Assembly (NCBI GenBank): GCA_015075075.1
Contig: JABTVA010000001.1
Coordinates: 115,662 to 179,661 of the forward strand
From: Deltaproteobacteria bacterium
Lineage (GTDB): Bacteria; Desulfobacterota; GWC2-55-46
Direction: 5' to 3'
DNA length: 64,000 nucleotides
The position numbers were made by a program, and so were the translations under genes. This document shows, piece by piece, positions 36,980-46,204 of the stretch. Positions within the stretch are counted from its first letter, which is position 1, and each line of letters starts with the position of its first letter. The notes beneath the pieces are model-generated. The model worked only from the letters and a program-made list of their open reading frames with translations, ran no database searches and was not told the DNA's origin.

Positions 36980-38275
36980 TTAGAATATGAAGCCCACTCC
37001 CAGGTTGAACTGGTCTATCTTGTTCTCGTCGAGCCCGGTCCCCTTGCCTTCCGGGAGGTCGGAATCGGTGTCCCTTATCTGGTAGTCCGCCTTTATGACG
37101 ACGTTGTGTATGGGCTTGTAACCGACGCCTATGGTCGTTATTTTCCTGTGCTGGGTCGGGTCCTTCGTAACGCCAGAGAAGACCTCGTGGTGTGTGTCGT
37201 AGTCCTCGTACCTCACAAATGGCGTGAGGGCCGCTTCCGACATGGGCTTTATAAGGGGCATCACATCATACGCAGCCTCAGCATACCAGCCCCTGGCTTT
37301 TTTGCCTACCTCACTTCCTGCTCCGCCTGGAGGGGCCGCCTCAAAGGCGCTATTCCCGTCGAGCTTGCCCTCGGCGTACAGGCCGCGTAGCTCAAGCCCC
37401 TTCTGCCGGAATATGGTGTGAACCTCCCAGAAGTCGATGTCAGCGTTCTTGTCCGCAGCCGAAACCACGCTCCCGCCCGCGCCCGCCCCGGCCTCGCCGA
37501 AGTAGTAGCTCCCGCCGACGGAAAAGCCCTCTGTTATGCCGTATTCGAGATTGAGGACATAGGCCAGGCTCTCGGCATTGGCGCTCGTGCCCTTGAACCT
37601 GCCGTTCCTTATCCAGTCGGACTTCCTGAAGCTGTCGGATTTAAGCCCGTTCAAGACCGCGGCCTTGTATGAAAGGTTCCCCACCTCTCCGTGCACCATG
37701 ACGCCCAGGTCGCGCCATGTGGTGGGGATTATGTTCCTCTCGACCTCGGGGCGGTTAACCCCGTGAAAGGTCGTGGGCTCGTGGAACTCGTTCACTATGC
37801 CCATGGGCACGAGCACGAGGCCGGGCCTTACGTTGAAGGCCGGGTCGAGGAGGAAATCGACATAGACGAACTCGACGAACGATTCGTTCGCGTGCTCGAA
37901 CTCGAGCTCGGCGTTCAAGACTATGTTGTCCGTGAACTTGTACCCGGTGTACAGGATGAACCTGAGCGTGTCAGCCAGGTCTTTTTTCGTGTCGTCGAGA
38001 TAGTTGGTGTAGAAGAACTCGCCGTAGCCGCCTATCGAGAGCCCGCCCCTTTTGCCGTAGACCTTCGACGCCGCCGGCCCGAGGCCGGAGAACGACTCGT
38101 ACTTGTCATCCGCCACCTCCCCGAGCTTTAGCTTCTCGACCTCTTCGGTCAGTATCTCCACCTTCCGCGTAAGCTCGCTTACGTCGGCCTCCGCCGCGCC
38201 GCTCTCCGGCGGCGCGGCCCCGAAAAGCAGCGCAGCCGTGAACGCCATCGCAGTCATGTTCCTCAAGTCTTTCAT
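36980..38275 (-). CDS. Outer-membrane beta-barrel porin with N-terminal coiled coil
   Basis: 431 residues: signal peptide (about 1-28), a short coiled coil (VSELTRKVEILTEEVEKLK, about 32-50) that may bind peptidoglycan, then a barrel of amphipathic strands beginning GGLSIGGYGEFFYTN and ending NLGVGFIF with the terminal Phe used for outer-membrane insertion. Resembles porins of the phosphate-selective OprP/OprO type in Geobacter-like bacteria; substrate unknown. Downstream of the Com-like gene and of Fur-type boxes on the same strand, so iron control is possible. Confidence 0.83.
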   Translation of the reverse strand: MKDLRNMTAMAFTAALLFGAAPPESGAAEADVSELTRKVEILTEEVEKLKLGEVADDKYESFSGLGPAASKVYGKRGGLSIGGYGEFFYTNYLDDTKKDLADTLRFILYTGYKFTDNIVLNAELEFEHANESFVEFVYVDFLLDPAFNVRPGLVLVPMGIVNEFHEPTTFHGVNRPEVERNIIPTTWRDLGVMVHGEVGNLSYKAAVLNGLKSDSFRKSDWIRNGRFKGTSANAESLAYVLNLEYGITEGFSVGGSYYFGEAGAGAGGSVVSAADKNADIDFWEVHTIFRQKGLELRGLYAEGKLDGNSAFEAAPPGGAGSEVGKKARGWYAEAAYDVMPLIKPMSEAALTPFVRYEDYDTHHEVFSGVTKDPTQHRKITTIGVGYKPIHNVVIKADYQIRDTDSDLPEGKGTGLDENKIDQFNLGVGFIF

Positions 38276-38533
38276 CTTCCCCTCCTCTTTTCCGGTTAAT
38301 TGTTTCTCCGCCGGCCCGTTTGGCGGGCCAGGGCGGCAAGTACAGCCGAAAACAAATCGGCTCCGAGCGCCATTTGATCCGGAGCCCCTTTACGAATACG
38401 CTCGCCGCATGCGTTACGCGGCGCTATAGGGACTCGTAATCCTCTTAGAGATTAAATACGGCGCTCGGAAAGCACTCGCCTTTTGCCCGGGAAGGGCGTG
38501 GGAGGGGTAATGCCGGTACCAAACGGGGATAAA

Positions 38534-38692
38534 TTATTCTTCGGCCTCAGCCGTGCCGATCTCCTGGATGAAGCCGCATTTCGGGCATTTTATCTCGACA
38601 TGCCTGACCTCTCCCTTCATGAGGAGCCTGTTGCACTTCCTGCATCTTATCTCGCTTTTCATCTTCTCGTAATCAACGCACATGTTCATACC
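38534..38692 (-). CDS. Com-like zinc-finger microprotein
   Basis: About 52 residues. The second of two close ATGs (MCVDYEKMKSEIRC) has GAGGTG 9 nt upstream and is preferred. Zinc finger IRCRKCNRLLMKGEVRH followed by KCPKCGF is the Mu Com-type translational-regulator fold. Such small fingers are seen next to iron-uptake genes in several lineages. Two good Fur-type boxes lie directly upstream. Confidence 0.72.
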   Translation of the reverse strand, partial: GMNMCVDYEKMKSEIRCRKCNRLLMKGEVRHVEIKCPKCGFIQEIGTAEAEE

Positions 38693-38765
38693 CACCTCGT
38701 TCTTGAACATGAATTTCACTTTCATCAGCTTCACAAAAAAACTGCGGGGCGGGACGGCAGCCCAT

Positions 38766-38784
38766 GATTTTGATTTTCATATTC
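38766..38784 (-). promoter_or_regulatory. Fur-type box, proximal to the Com-like gene
   Basis: GATTTTGATTTTCATATTC agrees with GATAATGATAATCATTATC at 13 of 19 positions. A weaker third site (10 of 19) at 38711-38729 overlaps the leader. Confidence 0.65.
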
Positions 38785-38895
38785 ATCCGCTCGGGAGCCG
38801 CACCCCTCGAAGAGCCGGCTTGATTCAAGGGCCGGGCCTTCCGCCCTTAACCGCAAGGCGCTTTCCTGAATGGCAGGGCGCGCTGCCGACCTCAT

Positions 38896-38914
38896 GAATT
38901 TGACTTTCATATTC
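38896..38914 (-). promoter_or_regulatory. Fur-type box, distal to the Com-like gene
   Basis: GAATTTGACTTTCATATTC, 11 of 19 matches to the classical Fur box. It begins exactly 130 bp from the proximal box and shares its half-site TTTCATATTC. Confidence 0.55.
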
Positions 38915-39096
38915 ATTTACACCGGATCTACTTGCCTTGTCAAGCGGATTCGTGCAGGCCGCTCATCTTTTTCTTTGCCAGCATTTTTCGGCCCCGCTAT
39001 CAGACCGCCGTAAGTCCCTGTCCTAAAAAGGGAATTCCTTATGCTTGCCTGAAATCATCAAGAAGGGCCTTGGTGCGGAGCGGCGTCCGTCTTCAG

Positions 39097-39861
39097 TTAA
39101 GCGCCGGACCTTTTCCTTGCCGTGCGGAATATGTAGAGCGCGAAGAAGAGGAAGGCCGTATAGACCACGAGCCCCATCGCGACCTTTGCGAGGAAGCCGT
39201 AGTCCGGGCCGTACGCCCCGGTCTTCTCGTCGTAGGTGTAGCAGATGGATTTGAGAAAGGCCATTATGCCCGAGGACGCCGGGACAGCCGGCCCGGCTGC
39301 CGGGTCCGTCGAGAGCCTTACTGCCCTGGAAAGCTCCCCTGGGTCGACCTGGTTGCCGTATAGCCTCGTTGCCACCCTGCCCTCAGGCCCTATGACGACC
39401 GCCAGGGTGGGATGGTCAAAGCCGTTTTCGGTCTTCCTGTACGCGAAGCCGGCCTCCCTTGCAAGCGCGTCAACGGTCTTCTGGTCGGATGTCGCGAACC
39501 TCCACGGGCCGAAGTCGTCCGTGAAGTTGGCGCCGTACTCCTTGAGGGCCGCCGGGGTGTCATTAGCGGTATCAAAGCCTATGGTAAGCGCGTTGAATTC
39601 CGTGCCGAAGCCCGAGCCCGGGCTCTTGAAGGCGCCCTTGAGGCTGTCGGTGTGGGTGCCGCAGGTATGGATGCAGGTTGTATAGACGAAGCTCAGGACA
39701 ATGGGCTTCCCATAGAGCTCGCTCAGCCTGAAGGCCTTGCCGTCCTGGTCCACGAGCGTGCGGTCGGTCAGGCCGGCGCCGGCAGGGACCTCGGCAAAAG
39801 ACGCTGGAGGGGCGGCAAGGGCCAGTATCGCAATAATTATGGAGGCAAGCGCGCGGAGCAT
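39097..39861 (-). CDS. SCO1/SenC-family copper chaperone, membrane anchored
   Basis: 254 residues. Signal/anchor (about 1-22), thioredoxin-like domain with the copper site CIHTC (about residues 63-67) and a later His in NGFDHPTL, then a C-terminal transmembrane helix (about 222-245), an unusual second anchor. SCO proteins deliver copper or thiol reduction to the CuA site of subunit II, encoded upstream in the same operon. Starts 2 bp after the ctaB stop. Confidence 0.92.
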   Translation of the reverse strand: MLRALASIIIAILALAAPPASFAEVPAGAGLTDRTLVDQDGKAFRLSELYGKPIVLSFVYTTCIHTCGTHTDSLKGAFKSPGSGFGTEFNALTIGFDTANDTPAALKEYGANFTDDFGPWRFATSDQKTVDALAREAGFAYRKTENGFDHPTLAVVIGPEGRVATRLYGNQVDPGELSRAVRLSTDPAAGPAVPASSGIMAFLKSICYTYDEKTGAYGPDYGFLAKVAMGLVVYTAFLFFALYIFRTARKRSGA

Positions 39862-39863
39862 CG

Positions 39864-40790
39864 CTATCCTGCCAGGGCATCCAGCATTACGCCTGCGAAG
39901 AGTATGGCCAGGTACGCCATGGAGGCCTTGAAGTTCCTCCAGGCGGCCTCCTTTGACTGCTCTCTTACGAGGAGAGCGCTACGGTAAAGGAAGAGCGCCC
40001 CGGCGGCCGCGGCGGAGGCCGCGTAGAGCGCCCCGAAAAGGCCGAGGGCGACCGGCACGAAAGAGGACGCGACGAGCACCGCGGTATTCGCCATAATCCA
40101 GACGGCCGCCTTCCGGTCGCCAACGATATTCGGGAGCATCGGCACCCCAGCCCTCTCGTAGTCCTCCCTGTGCACTATGGCGAAGCTCCAGAAATGCGAC
40201 GGGGTCCAGAAGAAAAGGACGACCGCGAGCAGGACAGGCGCGGAGCAGAAGGCCGGCTCCGCCGAGGCCCCTCCGGCGAGCACGGCGAAGCTGCCGGCGA
40301 GGCCGCCTATCACGATATTGAGGCTGCTCCTCCTTTTGAGCCACACCGTATAGACGACCGCGTAGACGAACGCTCCCAGGAAAAGGTGGAGGGCCACCAT
40401 GTAGTTGAGCTTGAGAAGCGAGATTGCCACCGAAATGGAAAGGAGAACAAGGGCGAGCGCCGGGGCTGCCGAAGGCGGGCAGGCCCCGACGAGCGGCCTG
40501 CCCCTGGTCCTCTTCATTACCGCGTCTATGTCCCTGTCGAAATAGTGGTTGAGCGCGCTCGCCGCCGAGGCCGCGGCGAGCGTCGCCAGCGCGAGATACA
40601 GGGCCTTTTCAGCCGAAAAACCGTACGGCGCGGCCATAAGCCCCACCACCGCCGTGAGCGTTATGAGCCAGCATATCCTGAGCTTAAGAAGGGCCAGGCA
40701 CCGAGATTGCCTGAGAAGTCCGGCGGCCCCGGAAACCGCAACGGCCCTGAGCCCGGATGGGATTATATGTGACATCATCGTTCCCCGCAT
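39864..40790 (-). CDS. ctaB: Protoheme IX farnesyltransferase (heme O synthase)
   Basis: UbiA-family polytopic membrane prenyltransferase that converts heme B to heme O. 308 residues from the ATG at 40788-40790 with GGGAGG 5 nt upstream. Signatures: NHYFDRDIDAVMKRTRGRPL (prenyl-diphosphate/Mg site) and HFWSFAIVHREDYERAGVPM. About nine hydrophobic segments. No ctaA (heme A synthase) is in the window, so heme O or B enzymes cannot be excluded. Confidence 0.95.
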   Translation of the reverse strand: MRGTMMSHIIPSGLRAVAVSGAAGLLRQSRCLALLKLRICWLITLTAVVGLMAAPYGFSAEKALYLALATLAAASAASALNHYFDRDIDAVMKRTRGRPLVGACPPSAAPALALVLLSISVAISLLKLNYMVALHLFLGAFVYAVVYTVWLKRRSSLNIVIGGLAGSFAVLAGGASAEPAFCSAPVLLAVVLFFWTPSHFWSFAIVHREDYERAGVPMLPNIVGDRKAAVWIMANTAVLVASSFVPVALGLFGALYAASAAAAGALFLYRSALLVREQSKEAAWRNFKASMAYLAILFAGVMLDALAG

Positions 40791-41007
40791 GGCAGCCTCC
40801 CTGTCAGTCATCTCGGCCGGGCCTTGCAACGTGCCTGCATCTTTCGGTGGCTGGGCTGCCGCGGCCGGCCCTGCACGCCGGACAGGCGACCGCCTCTGTT
40901 GCTTCGTCCGGCCGTTCGTAAATCACCACTGTTCCCGACCTGACCGGACCATTGCCTGGCCTTATGCTATTTGCCGTATCCGTAAGGGCTCCAGTCCTCC
41001 GGGACCT

Positions 41008-42591
41008 TCACCTCCCGCCGAAGTTGCCGGACGGAGGGCGAGGGGCGTGCGTCCATTCGAGCGAGCGCGAGCCCCAGGGGTTGGGACCGACCTTCTTGCC
41101 GAAAAAGACGCAGTGCAGCCAGGAGACGAGCACAACGAGCGCCCCCAGCAATATTATATACGAGCCGATGGTCGCCCACTGCTGCATCCATTCGAGCTCG
41201 GGGAACTGCTGGTAGTCGTAATACCTCCTCGGAAGCCCCTTAACGCCCATTATTAGCGTGAACATGAAGGTTATGTTCACGCCTATGAAGAAAAGAAAAA
41301 AACCGAGCTTGCCGAGCGTTTCGCTGTACATCCTGCCGGTCATCTTGGGGAGCACATAATAGGTGCCGCCGAGTATGGCGGTGGTCATCGAGACCGCCAT
41401 GACGTAATGGAAGTGGCCCGGCATCCAGTATGTGTCCGTGAGGTGCATGTATATGGCGGACATGGCGTTCGGTATGCCGGTCAGGCCCCCTATGAGGAAG
41501 AGGAAAAGGAACCCGGCGGCGTATAGCATGGGAGTCGCGTATTGTATCGAGCCCTTGTAGAGCGTGCCGACGAGCCCTATCATGAGGAGCCCCACCGGGA
41601 TGCTTATCATGAGCGTCGTGAACACATGAATGAGTACCATCCAGTTGGGTATGCCTGCTGTATAGAGGTGGTGGGCCCAGACGACGCCCGTAAGGGCCAG
41701 GACGCCGAAGATGCCGTAATAGACCATCTTCATGTGGTTGAATATCCTGTTGCGGGCGAAGGTGGCCACTATCTCGTATATGAGCCCGACGGCTGGCAGG
41801 AATATGACATAGACCGCAGGGTGCGAGTAGAACCAGAAGAGGTTCTCGTATATGAGGGCGCTCCCGCCCGCCGCTGCGTTGAAGAAATGCGTGCCGAGGT
41901 ACTTATCGAGCGATAGCATCGTCACCGCAACGCCCAGGACCGGGACGAATATTATCTGTATGATGAACGCCGCCAGGGTGCACCAGATGAAGATGTTGAG
42001 CTTGCTCCAGGTCATGCCCGGCGCCCTCATGTAGATTATGGTCGTAATGAAGTTCACGCCCGCCGCTATGGACGAGAAGCCCATGAGGAGGACGGTAAAG
42101 GTGTAGAAGGCGGTGTTGCCTCCCGTGATTATCGAGTACGGCGGGTAGCCCGTCCACATGATGTCCGGCGGGTCGGGTATGACGAAGGTGAGGAGCGCCA
42201 CCACAATGCCCATCCAGAAGAGCCAGACGCTCAACGCGTTGACCCTCGGGAATGCCACGTCCTTCGCGCCTATCATCAAAGGGACGTAGTAGTTGGCGAA
42301 AAACCCGGTAAGGGCCGGTATCTGGTAGCCGAGTATCATCGCGGCCCCGTGGAAGTAGAGCCATGTGTTATAGGCGCTCGGGTTGTCCGTCACGGTAGGG
42401 CCGAGGCTCGCGAGCTCCGTCCTCATGAGGATGGCCATTATGCCCGCGACCAGGAAGGCGGCGAAGGCGCCTACCATGTAGAGCACCGCGACCCTCTTGT
42501 GGTCGGTAGTGAAGACCCATTCCTTCAGGCTGAAACCGGAGCCCGCCGCGTGGTGCGTTTCTACGGAACCGGTGACCATGGTTGAACTCAT
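41008..42591 (-). CDS. ctaD: Heme-copper oxidoreductase subunit I (A2-like)
   Basis: 527 residues, 12 or so helices. All six metal-ligand histidines can be seen: YFHG (helix II), YSHPAVY (VI), WAHHLYT (VII) and GHFHYVM (X). Helix VI has YSHPAVY in place of GHPEVY, the substitution of the A2 oxygen-reductase subfamily, and keeps the cross-linking Tyr. The D-channel entrance is close to normal (IGAKDVAFPRVN). In helix VIII, where A-type enzymes have VPTGIKVF, this one reads IPVGLLMI: both Thr and the K-channel Lys are missing. Order III-II-I-ctaB-SCO. O2 is the default substrate, NO cannot be excluded. Confidence 0.93.
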   Translation of the reverse strand: MSSTMVTGSVETHHAAGSGFSLKEWVFTTDHKRVAVLYMVGAFAAFLVAGIMAILMRTELASLGPTVTDNPSAYNTWLYFHGAAMILGYQIPALTGFFANYYVPLMIGAKDVAFPRVNALSVWLFWMGIVVALLTFVIPDPPDIMWTGYPPYSIITGGNTAFYTFTVLLMGFSSIAAGVNFITTIIYMRAPGMTWSKLNIFIWCTLAAFIIQIIFVPVLGVAVTMLSLDKYLGTHFFNAAAGGSALIYENLFWFYSHPAVYVIFLPAVGLIYEIVATFARNRIFNHMKMVYYGIFGVLALTGVVWAHHLYTAGIPNWMVLIHVFTTLMISIPVGLLMIGLVGTLYKGSIQYATPMLYAAGFLFLFLIGGLTGIPNAMSAIYMHLTDTYWMPGHFHYVMAVSMTTAILGGTYYVLPKMTGRMYSETLGKLGFFLFFIGVNITFMFTLIMGVKGLPRRYYDYQQFPELEWMQQWATIGSYIILLGALVVLVSWLHCVFFGKKVGPNPWGSRSLEWTHAPRPPSGNFGGR

Positions 42592-42601
42592 AATACCCCT
42601 C

Positions 42602-43315
42602 CTAAGCTTCTTTATTCCGAGGAGTGTTCTCCTCTATCCAATTTTCAAACTCGGCCTCTGGCATCACGATGACCTTGCCGTGCATGCTCGAATGCAGCAC
42701 CCCGCAGAACTCCGCGCAGGTCATGACGTGCTCGCCAGCCGTCTTCGGGTAGAACCAGAGATAGGTTTCCATGCCCGGGACCGTGTCCCACTTGACCTTG
42801 AAATCAGGTATGAAGAAGCTGTGGACGACGTCCCTGCTCGTGAGCGAGACCTTTATGGGCGTGCCCTCCGGCACCCGGATCTCGTTGGTGGCGGTCGCCC
42901 CGCCGGGGTAGGTTATGTCCCAGCCCCACATGTAGGCCTCTACCTTGACTTCATAGGCCCCTTCCGGCACTTCCCTCATCTTGTTCCATAGCTCGAAGTT
43001 CTTGGCCGCGAGGAAGACGTCGTCCGCGAGGAAGATGAACGCGGGTATGAGCACCCAGCCCAAAGAGGCCAGGGGCGAGAGCCGCGAAGCCTTCCCCTCC
43101 TCCCCTTCCTTCCTCCTCCTGTACCTTATGAGAAGATAGAGAGTCACCGCCGCAAAGATGATCCCGATAATGGTTATGTCCAGCAAGAGCTCCTGCCAGA
43201 GGTGGTGCCAGCCCTCGGTTATGTCCGGCACTGCCGCGCCGCCCTCCGCAGCCTCTGAGACCGCGGCAGGAAGGAGGAGGGCTCCCCCCGCGATGAGCCG
43301 CTTGAATATCTTCAT
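42602..43315 (-). CDS. coxB: Heme-copper oxidoreductase subunit II with CuA site
   Basis: 237 residues from the ATG at 43313-43315 (AGGAG 9 nt upstream); a start at 43339 also has a ribosome site. Signal-like N-terminus, two transmembrane helices (about 45-65 and 83-103), then a cupredoxin domain with the complete CuA set: His in VVHSFFIP, then CAEFCGVLHSSM. No fused cytochrome c domain, so a separate donor is needed. 10 bp before ctaD. Confidence 0.95.
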   Translation of the reverse strand: MKIFKRLIAGGALLLPAAVSEAAEGGAAVPDITEGWHHLWQELLLDITIIGIIFAAVTLYLLIRYRRRKEGEEGKASRLSPLASLGWVLIPAFIFLADDVFLAAKNFELWNKMREVPEGAYEVKVEAYMWGWDITYPGGATATNEIRVPEGTPIKVSLTSRDVVHSFFIPDFKVKWDTVPGMETYLWFYPKTAGEHVMTCAEFCGVLHSSMHGKVIVMPEAEFENWIEENTPRNKEA

Positions 43316-43355
43316 ATGTTCCAGCTCCTTTCCTTTCATGATAATCTCCCCCGCC

Positions 43356-44117
43356 CTACCAGAAATAGAGCTGCGAGACCACGAAGAACCAGACTACGTC
43401 CACGAAGTGCCAGTAGATCGATGCCGATTTTACGAAGGCCTTGTTGACCTTGCCCGAAAGCGCCGGGAGGAGCATGCACAGGAAGAGCGCAAGCCCCACC
43501 AGGACGTGCGAGCCGTGGAAACCCGTTATGGAGAAGAAAGATGACGAGAAGACGTTCGTTCCGAAGGTGAAGCCGTGGTGGTATAACTCCGTCCACTCGA
43601 AGGCGGATATGCCGAGAAAGACCGTGCCCAGGACCATCGTGACCACGAGCCAGAAGATGAACCCCTTCCTGTCGTAATGCTCGTCCTCTATCTTCTCCTC
43701 GGCGAGGTGGATGGTGAAACTGGACGCCACAAGTATGAAGGTCATGACGATCGGCACCGCCATCGATATATCCGGGGTGCCCGGCGGCGGCCAGAAGGGG
43801 GCCGTGAGCCTCGTCACCCAGTATGCCGCGAAAAAGCCGACGAAGAGAAAAGCCTCGGCCACTATGAAAAACGGCATTGCCCAGACGCTCAAGCCGACCG
43901 AGTACCCGTGTTCGTCCTCCAGCCCCTCCCTGACCCAGCCTACGATGGATATGAGCACCAGAGGTGCCCCGATCCCAAGGCAGATAAAGGCCGCCATCGG
44001 CATCTTGTAGACGAAATAGAAGCCGAAGGCCAGCGGCGCGAGGAAGAGTATCCCCACGCTCACCAGGAGAGGCCAGTAACTGGTGTGCCATTTCATTTCA
44101 TGCGCGTGCCCGTTCAT
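43356..44117 (-). CDS. coxC: Heme-copper oxidoreductase subunit III
   Basis: 253 residues with seven hydrophobic segments and the COX3 signatures ITGFHGSHVLVG and SIYWHFVDVVWFF. The ATG follows AGGAGG. First structural gene after the Rrf2 regulator, 16 bp before coxB. Confidence 0.95.
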   Translation of the reverse strand: MNGHAHEMKWHTSYWPLLVSVGILFLAPLAFGFYFVYKMPMAAFICLGIGAPLVLISIVGWVREGLEDEHGYSVGLSVWAMPFFIVAEAFLFVGFFAAYWVTRLTAPFWPPPGTPDISMAVPIVMTFILVASSFTIHLAEEKIEDEHYDRKGFIFWLVVTMVLGTVFLGISAFEWTELYHHGFTFGTNVFSSSFFSITGFHGSHVLVGLALFLCMLLPALSGKVNKAFVKSASIYWHFVDVVWFFVVSQLYFW

Positions 44118-44200
44118 CTCGTTTTTACCTCCTGGACAGTCCGGCCTTAGGGCCCGGATTTTTGCGATTTTTTGGATAATTAAGGTCTGCTTAGTCCTTT

Positions 44201-44614
44201 TTATTTACAAAAAAAACCGGGCCCTATCCCCCCGATGCTCTGGGACGCGAGAATGCCCGCGACGCTCAATGAACACCTTTTAAGCACGGCGTGCAGCAGG
44301 CACTCGGAGCGGTCCGAGCAATCGCCGTCCTTTATGACGCACCCTGACTCGATTGGGCCGTCTATGGCCTCCACGACCTCGAGGATGGTGATGGTGCCCG
44401 GGTCCCTCTCGAGCATGAACCCTCCGTCCCTCCCCCTTGCCGACCTGATGATGCCCCTTGAGGCGAGCGTCCGGAAGAGCTTCGCGAGGTACTGCTTCGA
44501 AATCCCGGTGGCCCTCGATATCTCGTCTATCCCGGTGTAATCGGATGCCTTGCTGGTGGATATGTACACGAGACCGGCTATCGCGTAACCGGAACCTTTG
44601 CTGAACCTGAACAA
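44201..44614 (-). CDS. Rrf2-family transcriptional regulator with a cysteine cluster
   Basis: 137 residues from a TTG at 44612-44614 with GAGGG 6 nt upstream, giving LFRFSKGSGYAIAGL, the normal Rrf2 start; a longer ATG frame from 44689 adds an unusual basic leader. Winged-helix (GISKQYLAKLFRTLASRGI, RGRDGGFML) and a ligand segment CVIKDGDCSDRSEC followed by a fourth Cys in KRC. The three spaced cysteines can bind an Fe-S cluster as in IscR/NsrR. It heads the oxidoreductase operon; O2 or NO sensing is likely. Confidence 0.87.
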   Translation of the reverse strand: MFRFSKGSGYAIAGLVYISTSKASDYTGIDEISRATGISKQYLAKLFRTLASRGIIRSARGRDGGFMLERDPGTITILEVVEAIDGPIESGCVIKDGDCSDRSECLLHAVLKRCSLSVAGILASQSIGGIGPGFFCK

Positions 44615-44894
44615 ATGACGCCCTCTCTTCCCGCGCCGGTTGGAAGACAGCCGAGCAGCCGTTGTGTATAGCTTAGCATGTATTGACATATTGGCAACTT
44701 AGCAACAACCGTGCCAATAACGCGCGAGGCTTTTTCAAAGGGTTTTTTCGAATCCTGACCGGATCCGGGCGGAAGGGCGCTGCGGCAGAATGCCGCTCTG
44801 CTGGAGTTTTTGGAAAGAAAGAGAAGTAATACCGTATAGTTGCCGGCAGATGCGCAATTTTGCCGCATGCGGCATTCTTGCGCCTTGCCGTAGA

Positions 44895-46196
44895 TTAGGC
44901 GGGGCCGCCCTGCCTCAAGCCGTACTTGGCGATCTTTCTCTGGAGGGTGCGGCGGTCTATCCTTAAGACCCGGGCCGAGCGGCTTACGTTCCAGCCGTTG
45001 GCCTCAAGGACGCCTGCTATGCAGTCCTTCTCGGAGCCCTCGAGCGTGCCTTATTTCCGGGCGCGCCAGAGGCCGGACCGGCGTTTCTTGAGCGAATCCG
45101 AGATCAGGCCTCTGTTGCGCCTCGCCCTGGCCTCATGACCGCAGCGCTTTCAATGAGGTTCTTAAGCTCCCTTACGTTACCCGGCCAGCTGTGGGATTTA
45201 AGGAGGTCGAGCGCGCGGGGCCGAAGGAGAGCCTTTCCCGCGCGCTCCTGAGGCCCGCTCAAGGAAGAAGGACGCAAGCGCGGGTATGTCCTCAGGCCTT
45301 TCCCTGAGCGGCGGGATATGGACCCTGCAGACGTTCAGCCTGTAGTAGAAGTCCAGCCTGAACCTCCCGGCCGAAACCTCCCTTTCTATGTCCTTGTTGA
45401 TGGCGGCAACTATCCTGGTGTTTACGCTCATCTCGCGGTTCGAGCCCAGGGGCCTGAACGAGCCCGTCTCCATGAACCTCAAGAGCATGGCCTGCACCGG
45501 GAGCTCCATGTCGCCTATCTCGTCGATGAAGAGGGTGCCGTTATCGGCTGCCCGCAGAAGCCTGTCCTTCGAGTCCAGCGCGCCCGTAAACGCGCCCTTT
45601 ACGTGGCCGAAGAGCTCGTTCTCCAGGAGGCCCGCCTTCAAGGAGGCGCAGTTCACGGCGATGAAGGGCATCTCCTTCCTTACGCTCTCGAATGGAGGGC
45701 GCGCGCCACAGACTCCTTCCCCGTGCCGCTCTCGCCCGAGATGAGACAGGTAGGCCCGTGTCCTTTACCCGCAGCACGAACCTCGCCACCTCCTTCATGG
45801 CCGGCTCGACCCTGCCATGCCCCGCAGGCGGGCTCAGGCCCGTCCGCAGGGGTTATGCCCGAGCACTCTCTATCTCGTCAATGGAGCACGGTTTCGTGAG
45901 GTAATTATAGCCGCCGAGCTTCATGGCGGTTACCGCGTCGGCTATGGAGCCGTACCCGGTAAGAATGATGCAGGCCGTGGCGGGCCTTACCACCCGGAGC
46001 CTTGAGAGCACCTCGAAGCCGTTCATGCCGGGCATCATCATGTCTATTATGGCGGCGTCAAAGGGCGAGGCCGAGGCGTTCGAGAGCGCCTCCTCCTGTA
46101 GCGGCAGGCTTGACGTCATGTCCGCGGGCGGATAAGCGCCATGCAGAGGGCTCTTCCTGAAGACCTGTCGTCGTCGAGGACCAGTATGCGCGCCAT
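44895..46196 (-). CDS. NtrC-family sigma-54 response regulator (frameshifted in this sequence)
   Basis: Starts MARILVLDDDRSSG at 46194-46196. Receiver (Asp in AAIIDMMMPGMNG, Lys in YLTKPCS), AAA+ domain with ELFGHVKGAFTGA (sigma-54 contact GAFTGA), ADNGTLFIDEIGD and RLDFYYRLNV, and a Fis-type helix-turn-helix (WNVSRSARVLRIDRRTLQRK) ending at 44895. The frame is lost repeatedly between 45050 and 46180, mainly by loss of single bases in G/C runs. Every domain boundary is nevertheless in order. Cognate kinase directly upstream. Target probably a sigma-54 promoter. Confidence 0.8.
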
Positions 46197-46204
46197 CGCC
46201 GGCC

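Noticed and set aside
38731..38916. 61-codon minus-strand frame beginning with MNMKVKFMRS upstream of the Com-like gene
   Set aside because: It starts inside the distal Fur box and its sequence is low in recognisable motifs; more likely leader DNA than a gene.
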